Assembly (NCBI RefSeq): GCF_000633395.1
Contig: NZ_AYMU01000015.1
Span: 124,001-188,000, forward strand
DNA length: 64,000 bases
Direction of reading: 5' to 3'
Origin: Pseudomonas sp. PH1b
GTDB lineage: Bacteria > Pseudomonadota > Gammaproteobacteria > Pseudomonadales > Pseudomonadaceae
Both the position numbers and the translations under genes were made by a program. Shown here one piece after another: positions 33,903-43,943 of the stretch (within the stretch, counting starts at the first letter, position 1; each line of letters starts with the position of its first letter). The notes beneath the pieces are model-generated. The model did no database searches. It saw only the letters and a list, made by a program, of their open reading frames with translations, and was not told the origin of the DNA.

Positions 33903-34841
33903 ATGGACTTCAAAGACTATTACAAGATTCTCGGCGTGGAGCCGACGGCTGACGATAAGGCGATCAAGGCCGCCTATCGCAAGCTGGCGCGCAAGTACCA
34001 CCCCGACGTCAGCAAGGAAAAGGACGCCGAGGCCAAGTTCAAGGACGCCTCGGAAGCCTATGAAGCGCTGAAAAGCGCCGACAAGCGCGCCGAGTACGAT
34101 GACCTGCGCAAGTACGGCCAGCATGGCCAGCCGTTTCAGGGCCCGCCGGGCTGGCAGAGCCGTGGCGGCTTTGGCGGCGGCGACGGTGGCGACTTCTCGG
34201 ACTTCTTCAGTTCGATCTTTGGTAACCGGGGGCCAGGATTCGGCGGCCCGGAGCAGCGCCGCAGCAGTGGCCGTCGTGGACAGGATGTGGAAATGGAACT
34301 ACCGATCTTTCTTGAGGAAACCCTGTCGACCGAGTCGAAGAAGATCAGTTTCCAGGTCCCGCAGTACAACGCGGCTGGCCAGCATGTGAGCAACACCAGC
34401 AAGAGCCTGAACGTGAAGATCCCTGCCGGGGTCACCGACGGCGAGCGCATCCGCCTCAAGGGCCAGGGCGCCCCGGGTGTCGGCGGTGGGGCCAATGGCG
34501 ATCTGTACCTGACCATTCGCTTCGCCCCTCATCCGAAATTCGATGTCGAGGGCGAGGACCTGATCATCACCCTGCCACTGGCTCCCTGGGAGCTGGCGCT
34601 GGGTACCGAGGTGGCGGTGCCGACCCTGACCGGCAAGATCAACCTCAAGGTCCCGGCCGGCAGCCAGAACGGCCAGCGCATGCGCGCCAAGGGCCACGGC
34701 CTGCTGAACAAGGCCGGCCAGCGCGGCAACCTGTTCGTACAGCTCAAGGCGGTGATGCCCAAGCAGGCCGGCGACGACGTCAAGGCGCTGTGGCAGGAGC
34801 TGGCGAAGAAGGCCGCGTTCGATCCTCGGGAACATTTCTGA
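33903..34841 (+). CDS. cbpA: DnaJ-class co-chaperone CbpA (curved DNA-binding protein)
   Basis: 312 residues from MDFKDYYKILGV; an in-frame ATG 15 bp upstream is less likely. The J-domain occupies residues 1-70 with the essential HPD in KYHPDVSKEKD. A Gly/Phe-rich linker follows (FQGPPGWQSRGGFGGGDGGDF). The two C-terminal client-binding beta domains have no zinc-finger region, which separates CbpA from DnaJ. It stimulates DnaK ATPase and can bind curved DNA in stationary phase. Its modulator cbpM follows 23 bp downstream. Confidence 0.95.
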   Translation: MDFKDYYKILGVEPTADDKAIKAAYRKLARKYHPDVSKEKDAEAKFKDASEAYEALKSADKRAEYDDLRKYGQHGQPFQGPPGWQSRGGFGGGDGGDFSDFFSSIFGNRGPGFGGPEQRRSSGRRGQDVEMELPIFLEETLSTESKKISFQVPQYNAAGQHVSNTSKSLNVKIPAGVTDGERIRLKGQGAPGVGGGANGDLYLTIRFAPHPKFDVEGEDLIITLPLAPWELALGTEVAVPTLTGKINLKVPAGSQNGQRMRAKGHGLLNKAGQRGNLFVQLKAVMPKQAGDDVKALWQELAKKAAFDPREHF

Positions 34842-34864
34842 TTCGACACTAGGAGGCGCTGACC

Positions 34865-35167
34865 ATGAGCACCCTGATCGTTCAGCTGGACATGGAAGAG
34901 TTCTGTGAAGTGGCTGACCTGCCGGCGGCCTATGTGATCGAAATCGTCGAACACGGCATTCTCGAGCCTCAGGGCCGTGCGCCCAAGGATTGGCGGTTCA
35001 ACGATGTCGAACTGGCCCTGGCCAAGCGTGCGGCGAAGCTGCGCCGTGACCTGGAGCTGGAATGGGAAGGCGTCGCCCTGGCGCTGGACCTGCTGGAGGA
35101 AGTCCAGCAATTGCGCGCCGAGAACCAGATGCTCAAGCAGCGCCTGGGCCGCCTGCTGGTGGACTGA
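34865..35167 (+). CDS. cbpM: Chaperone modulatory protein CbpM
   Basis: 100 residues of the MerR-like CbpM family: an N-terminal helical domain (LDMEEFCEVADLPAAYVIEIVEHGIL) and the C-terminal helix with LALDLLEEVQQLRAENQMLKQRL. CbpM binds the J-domain of CbpA and blocks its co-chaperone activity. It is preceded by AGGAGG and is surely co-transcribed with cbpA. Confidence 0.93.
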   Translation: MSTLIVQLDMEEFCEVADLPAAYVIEIVEHGILEPQGRAPKDWRFNDVELALAKRAAKLRRDLELEWEGVALALDLLEEVQQLRAENQMLKQRLGRLLVD

Positions 35168-35174
35168 GCGCCCC

Positions 35175-35557
35175 GTAGGAGCCGGCTTGCCGGCGAAGCG
35201 GCCCTCGGGCCTTGCGCAATCTGTGCCGACGCCTTCGCTGGCAAGCCAGCTCCTACGGTTTGCCCCCGTTCGTTGTAGGAGCCGGCTTGCCGGCGAAAGG
35301 GCCCTCGAGCCTTGCGCAATCTGTGCCGACGCCTTCGCTGGCAAGCCAGCTCCTACGGTTTGCCACTCGTTCGTTGTAGGAGCCGGCTTGCCGGCGAAGA
35401 GGCCCTCGAGCCTTGCGCAATCTGTGCCGACGCCTTCGCTGGCAAGCCAGCTCCTACGGTTTGCCCCCGTTCATTGTAGGAGCCGGCTTGCCGGCGAAGA
35501 GGCCCTTGAGCCTTGCGCAATCTGTGCCGACGCCTTCGCTGGCAAGCCTGCGCCTAC
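35175..35557. repeat. Tandem array of four REPIN units (about 100 bp each)
   Basis: Four near-identical units start at 35175, 35275, 35376 and 35476 (the last truncated after about 82 bp). Each has a REP arm GTAGGAGCCGGCTTGCCGGC, a constant spacer containing CTTGCGCAATCTGTGCCGAC, and an inverted arm ending in GGCAAGCCAGCTCCTAC. The array fills the space between cbpM and the convergent histidine-kinase gene, and its last arm supplies the kinase stop codon. Confidence 0.92.
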
Positions 35558-36693
35558 GAGCTGGCGCGGGACACCCGTGGCAGGATCACGGTGAAGGTGG
35601 TGCCGTCGCTCTCGTTGGAACTGACTTCGATGCTGCCCTGGTGCGCGGTCACCACTTCCTTGACGATGAACAGGCCCAGGCCAAGGCTGGTGCTGGGGTT
35701 GCCCAGGGCCTCGTCGGCGCTGCGCACCAGGGGGTCGAACAGGGTGCTCAGGGCCTCCTTGGGAATGGGCGCGCCATAGTTGTGGATGGTCAGCAGCACC
35801 TGCTCGGCACCGCCGGTGAGGGTCACCGTGACCGTGCGGCGGTTGCTGCCGTGTTGCAGGGCATTGCCAATCAGGTTCTGCAGCAGTTGCTCGATCCGTC
35901 CACGGTCCCAGATGCCATGGCTGTCGCCATGAAAACTCAGCTGCGGGGTGCAGTCGGGCTGCCCGGCGCAGGCTTCGTCCATGGCCGCCTTGACCGCGCT
36001 GGCCAGGTCCATGGGCGCCGGCTCGATGGGCAGGCTGGTGCCCAGGCGGCTGCGCACGAACTCCAGCAAATCACTGACCATCGCCCCCATGTGCCGGGTG
36101 CCACTCTTGATCCGCGATACGAACGCCTGGGCATCGGCGTCCAGCGCCACTTTGCGCGCCAGCATCTCGGTGGACATGCTCACCGCCTGCAGCGGCGCTC
36201 GCAGGTCGTGGCCGAGGATCGCCAGGAAGATGTCCCGCGAGCGATTGACCTGTTCGGCATAGGCCGCCGTCGACTCGGCCAGGGCCTCGTCGATGGCTTC
36301 GTTGAAGCGGATCATGTCCTGGAAGTACGCCAGCTCCGGCGAGTCCAGGCTGTCGACCCAGAGGCGGATCACACAGGCGCGCAGGTGACGGAATTCCGAC
36401 GTCATCTGCACCAGATCGAAACCCACGTGGTGGCGCAGTTCGCCATGGCTGGCGGCGGCCGCGTCCAGGCTCGGGGTCTTTTCCGGGCCTTCGCCGCGGG
36501 CCTTGGCCAACTGCTCGCCAGGGCTCTGGGCGGTGCACATGTCGCGGGCAGCGGCCAGCAGGATCGACTTGGCGTGGTCGCGCAGTTGCAAGCGGCTCAT
36601 GGAGTCGGCTTCAGGGGCAATGGACCGGGCGAACTGCTCCCATTTATCAACGATTCGATCTACGTGTTGCACGATGAAATCGGACAGGTGCAT
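35554..36693 (-). CDS. Sensor histidine kinase (orphan)
   Basis: 379 residues, with no membrane segment evident. An N-terminal helical sensor of the RsbRD type (MHLSDFIVQHVDRIVDKWEQFA..., about 1-150) precedes the HisKA domain with phospho-acceptor His in LAILGHDLRAPLQAV. The HATPase domain has N-box LLQNLIGNALQHGS, and later ATP-lid glycines in SLGLGLFIVKEV. No response-regulator gene is adjacent, so the partner is unknown. The stop codon lies within the last REP arm, so the C-terminus may have been reshaped by the repeat. Confidence 0.9.
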   Translation of the reverse strand: MHLSDFIVQHVDRIVDKWEQFARSIAPEADSMSRLQLRDHAKSILLAAARDMCTAQSPGEQLAKARGEGPEKTPSLDAAAASHGELRHHVGFDLVQMTSEFRHLRACVIRLWVDSLDSPELAYFQDMIRFNEAIDEALAESTAAYAEQVNRSRDIFLAILGHDLRAPLQAVSMSTEMLARKVALDADAQAFVSRIKSGTRHMGAMVSDLLEFVRSRLGTSLPIEPAPMDLASAVKAAMDEACAGQPDCTPQLSFHGDSHGIWDRGRIEQLLQNLIGNALQHGSNRRTVTVTLTGGAEQVLLTIHNYGAPIPKEALSTLFDPLVRSADEALGNPSTSLGLGLFIVKEVVTAHQGSIEVSSNESDGTTFTVILPRVSRASS

Positions 36694-36791
36694 GGCCGGA
36701 TACCTTGCAGGGCAGAGAGTGAGGAGGCGAGTCGCATATTAGCGCCTCGATGGCGTCTTTCAACACGGCCTCCGCTCAGTGGATAGCGCTT

Positions 36792-38492
36792 CTAGAACAG
36801 AAAGTAGCGCTGGGCCATGGGCAGCACATCCGCCGGTTCACACCACAGCAGAACGCCGTCGGCCTTGACCTGGTAGGTCTGCGGGTCGACGTCGATGTTC
36901 GGCAGGTAGTCGTTGTGGATCAGGTCGGCTTTCTGCACGTTGCGACAGCCCTTGACCACCGCAATGCGTTTTTTCAGGCCCAACTGCTCTGGCACGCCGG
37001 CCTCCAGGGCCGCCTGGCTGATGAAGGTCAGGCTGGTGGCATGGCGGCTGCCGCCGTAGCTGGCGAACATCGGTTTGTAGTGCACCGGTTGCGGGGTCGG
37101 GATCGAGGCGTTGGCGTCGCCCATCAGGCTGGCGGCAATCGCCCCGCCCTTGAGGATCAGGGTCGGCTTGACCCCGAAGAATGCCGGGCGCCAGAGCACC
37201 AGGTCGGCCCACTTGCCGACTTCGACGGAGCCCACCTCATGGCTGATGCCGTGGGTGATCGCCGGGTTGATGGTGTATTTGGCGATGTAGCGCTTGACCC
37301 GGAAGTTGCTGTTGCCCGGGCCATCCCCTGGCAGCGGGCCGCGCTGCTTGTGCATCTTGTCGGCGGTCTGCCAGGTGCGGGTCACCACTTCGCCGACCCG
37401 GCCCATGGCCTGGCTGTCGGAACTGATCATGGAGAAGGCCCCCAGGTCGTGAAGGATGTCCTCGGCGGCAATGGTTTCCCGGCGGATGCGGCTTTCGGCG
37501 AAGGCCACGTCCTCGGCAATGCTCGGGTCCAGGTGGTGGCAGACCATGAGCATGTCCAGGTGTTCGTCGATGGTGTTGCGGGTGAAGGGCCGGGTCGGGT
37601 TGGTGGAGCTGGGCAGCACGTTGGCGAAGCCGCAGGCCTTGATGATGTCCGGCGCATGGCCGCCGCCGGCGCCTTCGGTGTGGTAGGTGTGGATGGTGCG
37701 GCCCTTGAAGGCGCCGAGGGTGGTTTCGACGAAGCCCGATTCGTTGAGGGTGTCGGTGTGGATCGCCACCTGCACATCGTACTGGTCGGCGACGTTCAGG
37801 CAGTTGTCGATGCTGGCCGGGGTGCTGCCCCAGTCCTCGTGCAGCTTGAGGCCGATGGCCCCGGCCTTGACCTGTTCGATCAGCGGCTCCGGCAGGCTGG
37901 CGTTGCCCTTGCCGGTGAAGCCGATGTTCATCGGGAAGGCGTCTGCCGCCTGAAGCATGCGCGCCATGTGCCAGGGGCCCGAGGTGCAGGTGGTTGCATT
38001 GGTACCGGTGGCCGGGCCGGTGCCGCCGCCGATCATGGTGGTGACGCCGCTCATCAGCGCTTCTTCGATCTGCTGCGGGCAGATGAAGTGGATATGGGTG
38101 TCGATGCCGCCGGCGGTGAGGATCATGCCTTCACCGGCAATCACCTCGGTGCTGGCGCCGATGGCGATGCTCACGTCGGGCTGGATGTCCGGGTTGCCGG
38201 CCTTGCCAATGGCGGCGATGCGTCCGTCCTTCAAGCCGACGTCGGCCTTGACGATGCCCCAGTGATCGATGATCAGCGCGTTGGTGATCAGGGTGTCCAC
38301 CACTTCGGCGGCCAGCAGCTGGCTCTGGCCCATGCCGTCGCGGATCACTTTGCCGCCGCCGAACTTCACTTCTTCACCGTAGGTGGTGAAGTCCTTCTCC
38401 ACTTCGATCCACAGCTCGGTGTCGGCCAGCCGCACCTTGTCGCCCACGGTAGGGCCGAACATATCGGCATAGGCCTCACGGGAAATCTTCAT
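36792..38492 (-). CDS. ureC: Urease subunit alpha (catalytic)
   Basis: 566 residues, the normal UreC length. Active-site features are intact: nickel ligands HIHF, the lysine that is carbamylated in GLKLHEDWG, HTYHTEGAGGGHAPD, the mobile-flap region MVCHHLDPSIAEDVAFAESRIR, and the Asp in MISSDSQAMGR. It hydrolyses urea to ammonia and carbamate with two nickel ions in the cytoplasm. It is the last gene of the urt-ure module; a REP element separates it from ureB. Confidence 0.98.
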   Translation of the reverse strand: MKISREAYADMFGPTVGDKVRLADTELWIEVEKDFTTYGEEVKFGGGKVIRDGMGQSQLLAAEVVDTLITNALIIDHWGIVKADVGLKDGRIAAIGKAGNPDIQPDVSIAIGASTEVIAGEGMILTAGGIDTHIHFICPQQIEEALMSGVTTMIGGGTGPATGTNATTCTSGPWHMARMLQAADAFPMNIGFTGKGNASLPEPLIEQVKAGAIGLKLHEDWGSTPASIDNCLNVADQYDVQVAIHTDTLNESGFVETTLGAFKGRTIHTYHTEGAGGGHAPDIIKACGFANVLPSSTNPTRPFTRNTIDEHLDMLMVCHHLDPSIAEDVAFAESRIRRETIAAEDILHDLGAFSMISSDSQAMGRVGEVVTRTWQTADKMHKQRGPLPGDGPGNSNFRVKRYIAKYTINPAITHGISHEVGSVEVGKWADLVLWRPAFFGVKPTLILKGGAIAASLMGDANASIPTPQPVHYKPMFASYGGSRHATSLTFISQAALEAGVPEQLGLKKRIAVVKGCRNVQKADLIHNDYLPNIDVDPQTYQVKADGVLLWCEPADVLPMAQRYFLF

Positions 38493-38519
38493 CGCAGCTC
38501 CTTACAGAAAACAAAACCT

Positions 38520-38583
38520 GTAGGAGCTGGCTTGTCAGCGAAGGCGGCCTCTCGGGCCCTTTCGCCGGCAAGCCGGCTCCTAC
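38520..38583. repeat. REP element pair between ureB and ureC
   Basis: GTAGGAGCTGGCTTGTCAGC and an inverted arm ending CCGGCAAGCCGGCTCCTAC flank a short spacer, making a stem-loop-forming REPIN in the ureB-ureC junction. Confidence 0.85.
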
Positions 38584-38602
38584 GCGCGTGGCGTCGAGGG
38601 GC

Positions 38603-38908
38603 TCAGAGGTCGCCCATGATGCGTCCGGCAAAACCGAAGACCCGGCGATGACCCGCCAGGTCCACCAGTTCCACTTCCCGGGTTTGTCCCGGTTCGAAGC
38701 GCACGGCGGTGCCGGCCGGAATGTTCAGGCGCATGCCGCGGCTGGCGGCGCGGTCGAAGGTCAGGGCGTCGTTGGTTTCGAAGAAGTGGTAGTGAGAGCC
38801 GACCTGGATCGGCCGGTCACCGCTGTTGGCAACGCTCAGCCTGAGGGTACGGCGCCCGGCATTGAGTTCGATCTCGCCAGGCTGGATCTGGTATTGGCCA
38901 GGAATCAT
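38603..38908 (-). CDS. ureB: Urease subunit beta
   Basis: 101 residues starting MIPGQYQIQPGEIELNAGR, typical UreB. It contains VGSHYHFFETNDALTFDR and GMRLNIPAGTAVRFEPGQTR, both family signatures. It forms part of the (alpha-beta-gamma)3 urease. Its ATG overlaps the preceding acetyltransferase stop by 4 bp; the frame is open further upstream but that part is out of frame with the real gene there. Confidence 0.97.
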   Translation of the reverse strand: MIPGQYQIQPGEIELNAGRRTLRLSVANSGDRPIQVGSHYHFFETNDALTFDRAASRGMRLNIPAGTAVRFEPGQTREVELVDLAGHRRVFGFAGRIMGDL

Positions 38909-39438
38909 AGGGGTTGTCCCAAGGTCTTGAAGTAGATGGCGGTGGGGGTATAGGTGCCGTCCGGGCTCTGGCAGTAGTTGGGCAGTTCGCCGACCCGGGT
39001 ATAGCCCAGGGAGCGGTAGAAGTCTTCGGCCGCCGACCCCGCTTCGGTGTCCAGGTAGAGCAGGCCGCGCTTGTGCTGGCGAGCGGCCTGTTCCAGGGCT
39101 GTCATCAGTTGCTGGCCCAGGCCCCGGCGCCGGGCGCTGTGCAGGACCTGGAGCTTCTGCACTTCGCCACGATTGCGCCCGTTGGCTTTCATGCACAGCG
39201 CCAGTTGCACGCTGGCCAGGACCTTTTCATCGTGGACCACCACCCACAGCAGCAGGCTGCCGTCCTCGACGCCGGCCTGGACCTGATTCAGATAGGCCCG
39301 GGCCTGGCTGTCATCCAGGTCGGCCATGAAACCTATCGATGCGCCGTGCTGCACCGAGTCGAACAGCAGGTCGATCAATCCCTGGCGGTAGTGGGCAAAG
39401 CTTTCTCCATGGACTCGGCGCAGTTGGGCGGCGTTCAT
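38905..39438 (-). CDS. GNAT family N-acetyltransferase
   Basis: 177 residues with the GNAT acetyl-CoA loop VLHSARRRGLGQQLM (the R-R-x-G-L-G pattern) and a C-terminal LYLDTEAGSAAEDFYRSLGYTRVG motif. The substrate is unknown. It sits between the PitA-like acetyltransferase and ureB, with a stop-start overlap to ureB, so it is co-expressed with urease although no urease role is known. Confidence 0.87.
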   Translation of the reverse strand: MNAAQLRRVHGESFAHYRQGLIDLLFDSVQHGASIGFMADLDDSQARAYLNQVQAGVEDGSLLLWVVVHDEKVLASVQLALCMKANGRNRGEVQKLQVLHSARRRGLGQQLMTALEQAARQHKRGLLYLDTEAGSAAEDFYRSLGYTRVGELPNYCQSPDGTYTPTAIYFKTLGQPL

Positions 39439-39445
39439 CGACAGG

Positions 39446-39979
39446 TCACTCCTTGTGAGGGGCGGGCGGTTGGGCCCCGGGGTTGAGCGTCAGTTGCATG
39501 AAGGTCAGGTCCAGCCAGCGCCCGAACTTGGTGCCCACCTGGGGCATCTGCCCGGTGATGATGAACCCCAGGCGCTCATGCAGGCGGATCGAGGCGCTGT
39601 TGCCGGTTTCGATGGCGGCCACCATCACGTGCTTGTCACAGCCGCGGGCGCGTTCCAGCAGCGCCTCCATCAGGCGCGGTCCCAGGCCATTGCCGCGCTG
39701 GTCGCCGCGTACATAGACCGAATGCTCCACGGTGTGGCGAAAGCCGTCGAAGGGCCGCCAGTCGCCGAAAGAAGCGTAGCCGAGCACCTGCTCCTCGGGG
39801 GTGACGATCACCAGGATCGGATAACCCTGGGCCTGGCGTGCGCTGAACCAGGCCTGGCGGTTGCCCAGGTCCACCGGTGATTCGTTCCAGATCGCCGTGG
39901 TATTGAGCACGGCATCGTTGTAGATATCGCGAATTGCCGGCAGGTCGGCGTGCAGCGCGTCGCGGATGCGATAGGTCAT
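39446..39979 (-). CDS. GNAT acetyltransferase, phosphinothricin/methionine sulfoximine type
   Basis: 177 residues. It begins IRDALHADLPAIRDIYNDAVLNTTAIWNE, a hallmark of the phosphinothricin acetyltransferase family, with acetyl-CoA loop VYVRGDQRGNGLGPRLM and C-terminal IRLHERLGFIITGQMPQVGTKFGRWLDL. The P. aeruginosa homologue in the same place (between ureA and ureB) acetylates methionine sulfoximine/sulfone. Probably detoxifies glutamine-synthetase inhibitors, which fits a nitrogen operon; substrate is inferred. Confidence 0.88.
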   Translation of the reverse strand: MTYRIRDALHADLPAIRDIYNDAVLNTTAIWNESPVDLGNRQAWFSARQAQGYPILVIVTPEEQVLGYASFGDWRPFDGFRHTVEHSVYVRGDQRGNGLGPRLMEALLERARGCDKHVMVAAIETGNSASIRLHERLGFIITGQMPQVGTKFGRWLDLTFMQLTLNPGAQPPAPHKE

Positions 39980-39988
39980 GGCACGGCC

Positions 39989-40291
<303 letters not shown>

Positions 40292-40333
40292 CGTGATCAA
40301 TCCGTTATGGGCAGTTAGAAGAAGTCGGGTGCT

Positions 40334-41173
40334 TCATGTATTCCAGATCCTCGGCGGCACGGCCTCGCGGCCCAGCAACGCCGGACGCAGCAAGCGCCAC
40401 AGGTCGATCAGCCAGGCCCGGGCCAGCAGCGCCTCGCTGGCCAGGCAGCGGGCCACCAGCAGGCCGGGCAATTGTGTGAGGTCGCCCCGCACCGGGTGCT
40501 CCAGGGCGCGGCAGTGTTCCAGCAGTTCGGCGCTGATCTCGCCGGTGGCCAGCAAGGTGGCAAACACCGGGTGGCCGTCCAGGCCGATGGGTGAGTCCAG
40601 CAGGCCATCGCCACCGACGATGCGCTGGCGTTCATGCCACAGCGGCTTGCCGTCACGGCGGATATCCAGGTGCGATTGGAAGTGCCCGTGTGCAAAGTGC
40701 TCCCCACTGGCCGGACGTCCCAGGGCCACCACGTCCCAGTAGAACAGCCGGGCATCGCCCTGCAGGTCGACCTGGGTACTGAGCTCGGCCTGGGCGGCGC
40801 TGAAGACGATGGTCTCCTGGGGCAGCCACTCCAGGGTCGCCCCCGGTGCCACCTGCAGGGCCAGGGTCTGGCCGGCCGGGCCGTTGGCGCGGTACCACTT
40901 GGCGGCCCCGGGGCTGGTCAGTTGGGCCCAGGCACCGTTGTCGACCCGGGCACTGATGGCCAGTTGGTCGCCGCCGGCTATCCCGCCGGGCGGGTGCACG
41001 ATGATGTGCTGGCACACCTGTGGGCCTTCGGCGTACAGGTGCTTCTGTACCCGCAACGGGCCCAGGTGGCGGCGCAGTACCGGGCGCGTGGTGGCGCCGA
41101 AACGGGCGTAGGCCAGTTCCAGCTCGGCGTGCCAGCTGGGGGTGAACAGGGCGGTGGCGGCAGGTGAGTTCAT
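40334..41173 (-). CDS. ureD: Urease accessory protein UreD
   Basis: 279 residues of the UreD/UreH family: the conserved LYAEGPQVCQHIIVHPPGGI near residue 46, LTSPGAAKWYRA and LEWLPQETIVFSAAQA. UreD binds apo-urease and forms the channel that passes nickel from UreG via UreF. Ribosome-binding site is weak. It follows urtE by 30 bp, linking uptake and hydrolysis genes in one transcription unit. Confidence 0.96.
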   Translation of the reverse strand: MNSPAATALFTPSWHAELELAYARFGATTRPVLRRHLGPLRVQKHLYAEGPQVCQHIIVHPPGGIAGGDQLAISARVDNGAWAQLTSPGAAKWYRANGPAGQTLALQVAPGATLEWLPQETIVFSAAQAELSTQVDLQGDARLFYWDVVALGRPASGEHFAHGHFQSHLDIRRDGKPLWHERQRIVGGDGLLDSPIGLDGHPVFATLLATGEISAELLEHCRALEHPVRGDLTQLPGLLVARCLASEALLARAWLIDLWRLLRPALLGREAVPPRIWNT

Positions 41174-41203
41174 GCTGGGTCGTTATCGTTAGGAGGCTAC
41201 AGA

Positions 41204-41902
41204 TTAGATCGTAACCAGGCCGCGTACACCTTCTGCCTGCATATTTTCCCCGCGGCCCTGCTGGACGATTTCCCCCCGGGACATCACCAGGTACTGGTCG
41301 GCCAGTTCCGCGGCGAAGTCGTAGAACTGTTCCACCAGCAGGATCGCCATGTCGCCCCGGGCGGCAAGCTTTTTGATCACCGCGCCGATCTCCTTGATCA
41401 CCGAGGGCTGGATGCCTTCGGTGGGTTCATCGAGGATCAGCAGGCGTGGGCGGCTGGCCAGGGCGCGGCCGATGGCCAGCTGTTGCTGCTGGCCGCCGGA
41501 GAGGTCGCCGCCCCGGCGTTGCTTCATCTGCAACAGCACCGGAAACAGTTCGTAGATGAAGGGCGGAACCTCTCTGGCCTCGGCACCGGGAAAGCGCGAC
41601 AGGCCCATCAGCAGGTTTTCCTCCACGGTCAGGCGGGCGAAGATTTCCCGGCCCTGGGGCACATAGGCGATTCCGGCGTGGACCCGCTGGTGCGGCTTGT
41701 AGGCGGTGATGGTCCGGCCCTCCCAGTTGACCGCGCCTTCCTTGGCCGGCAGCAAGCCCATCAGGCATTTGAGCAGGGTGGTCTTGCCCACGCCGTTGCG
41801 CCCCAGCAGGCAGGTGACTTCACCGATCCGGGCTTCGAAGCTCAGGCCGCGCAGGATGTGGCTACCGCCGTAGTACTGGTGCAACTGGTCGACTTGGAGC
41901 AT
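41204..41902 (-). CDS. urtE: Urea ABC transporter ATP-binding subunit UrtE
   Basis: 232 residues starting MLQVDQLHQYYGGSHIL. Walker A is GRNGVGKTT, signature LSGGQQQQLAIGRAL, Walker B LLILDEPTEGIQP. The QPSVIKEIG segment after Walker B is typical of UrtE. It pairs with UrtD to power UrtBC. A REP-containing 104-bp gap separates it from urtD. Confidence 0.96.
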   Translation of the reverse strand: MLQVDQLHQYYGGSHILRGLSFEARIGEVTCLLGRNGVGKTTLLKCLMGLLPAKEGAVNWEGRTITAYKPHQRVHAGIAYVPQGREIFARLTVEENLLMGLSRFPGAEAREVPPFIYELFPVLLQMKQRRGGDLSGGQQQQLAIGRALASRPRLLILDEPTEGIQPSVIKEIGAVIKKLAARGDMAILLVEQFYDFAAELADQYLVMSRGEIVQQGRGENMQAEGVRGLVTI

Positions 41903-41941
41903 GGTCGGGTACTCGAATCTTGTGGGAATTGCGGGGCGCTC

Positions 41942-41996
41942 TTCGCTGGCAAGCCAGCTCCTACGGGAGGGTGCAGGCGCAGGCTTGCCGGCGAAC
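41942..41996. repeat. REP elements between urtD and urtE
   Basis: A reverse REP arm (CTGGCAAGCCAGCTCCTAC) is followed by a second, less perfect arm (CAGGCTTGCCGGCGAA) in the urtD-urtE junction. Confidence 0.75.
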
Positions 41997-42006
41997 GGCG
42001 ATCGCG

Positions 42007-42863
<857 letters not shown>

Positions 42864-42867
<4 letters not shown>

Positions 42868-43943
42868 TGTGCACCTCGTTTGTTCAGCAGGCCGATCACG
42901 CCCTTGGGCAGGTACAGGGTCACCCCGATGAACAGCGCACCGAGGAAAAACAGCCAGTACTCGGGAAAGGCCACGGTGAACCAGCTCTTCATGCCGTTGA
43001 CCAGGCCGGCTCCCAGCAGCGGACCGATCAGCGTGCCCCGCCCTCCAAGGGCGACCCACACGGCGGCCTCGATGGAGTTGGTCGGGGACATTTCGCTGGG
43101 GTTGATGATGCCCACCTGGGGCACGTACAGGGCCCCGGCCAGGCCGCACAGCACCGCGCTCAGGACCCAGACGAAGAGCTTGAACCCGCGAGGATCGTAA
43201 CCGCAGAACATCAGGCGGTTCTCGGCATCGCGCAGGGCCGTCAGCACCCGGCCGAACTTGCTTCGGGCCAGGCGCCAGCCGCTGTACAGGCTGGCCACCA
43301 GCAACAGCACGGTGGCCAGGAACAGCACCGCCCGAGTGCCCGGTTCGGTGATGCCGAAGCCGAGGATGCTGCGAAAGTTGGTGAAGCCGTTGTTGCCGCC
43401 AAAACCGGTCTCGTTACGGAAGAACAGCAGCATCCCGGCGAAGGTCAGGGCCTGGGTCATGATCGAGAAATACACGCCCTTGATCCGCGAGCGGAAGGCG
43501 AAGAAACCGAACACCAGGGCCAGCAGCCCCGGGGCCAGCACCACCAGGCACAGGGCCCAGAGGAAGTGCTGGGTGCCGACCCAGTACCAGGGCAGCTCGC
43601 TCCACGAGAGGAAGGTCATGAACGCCGGCAGGTCATCGCCTGCGGCCTGGCGCATCAGGTACATGCCCATGGCGTAGCCACCCAGGGCAAAGAACAGCCC
43701 GTGGCCCAGGGACAGCAGCCCGGCATAGCCCCAGACCAGGTCCAGGGCCAGGGCGACAATGGCGTAGCAGAGGATCTTGCCCACCAGGGTCAGGGTGTAG
43801 GCCGAGACCTGCAGCGGGTTGTCCGCCGGCAGCAGCGACAGCAGCGGCAGGGCCAGCAGCATCAGGAGCAGCAATGCGCCGACGGTGATCGTGACCCTGG
43901 GCCCGGCTTTCTGGCTGGCGGTAATCAGCAGTGGTTGATTCAT
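42864..43943 (-). CDS. urtC: Urea ABC transporter permease UrtC
   Basis: 359 residues with about ten membrane segments, starting MNQPLLITASQKAG. LivM-like permease features include LALDLVWGYAGLLSLGHGLFFALGGYAMGMY and the cytoplasmic loop FGRVLTALRDAENRLMFCGYD. The urtB stop and urtC start overlap as TGATG. The protein forms the inner-membrane channel with UrtB. Confidence 0.96.

Noticed and set aside
34977..35779. Reading frames passing through the REPIN array, with apparent repeat proteins (LAQSVPTPSLASQLL type).
   Set aside because: Translation of REP DNA; not genes.
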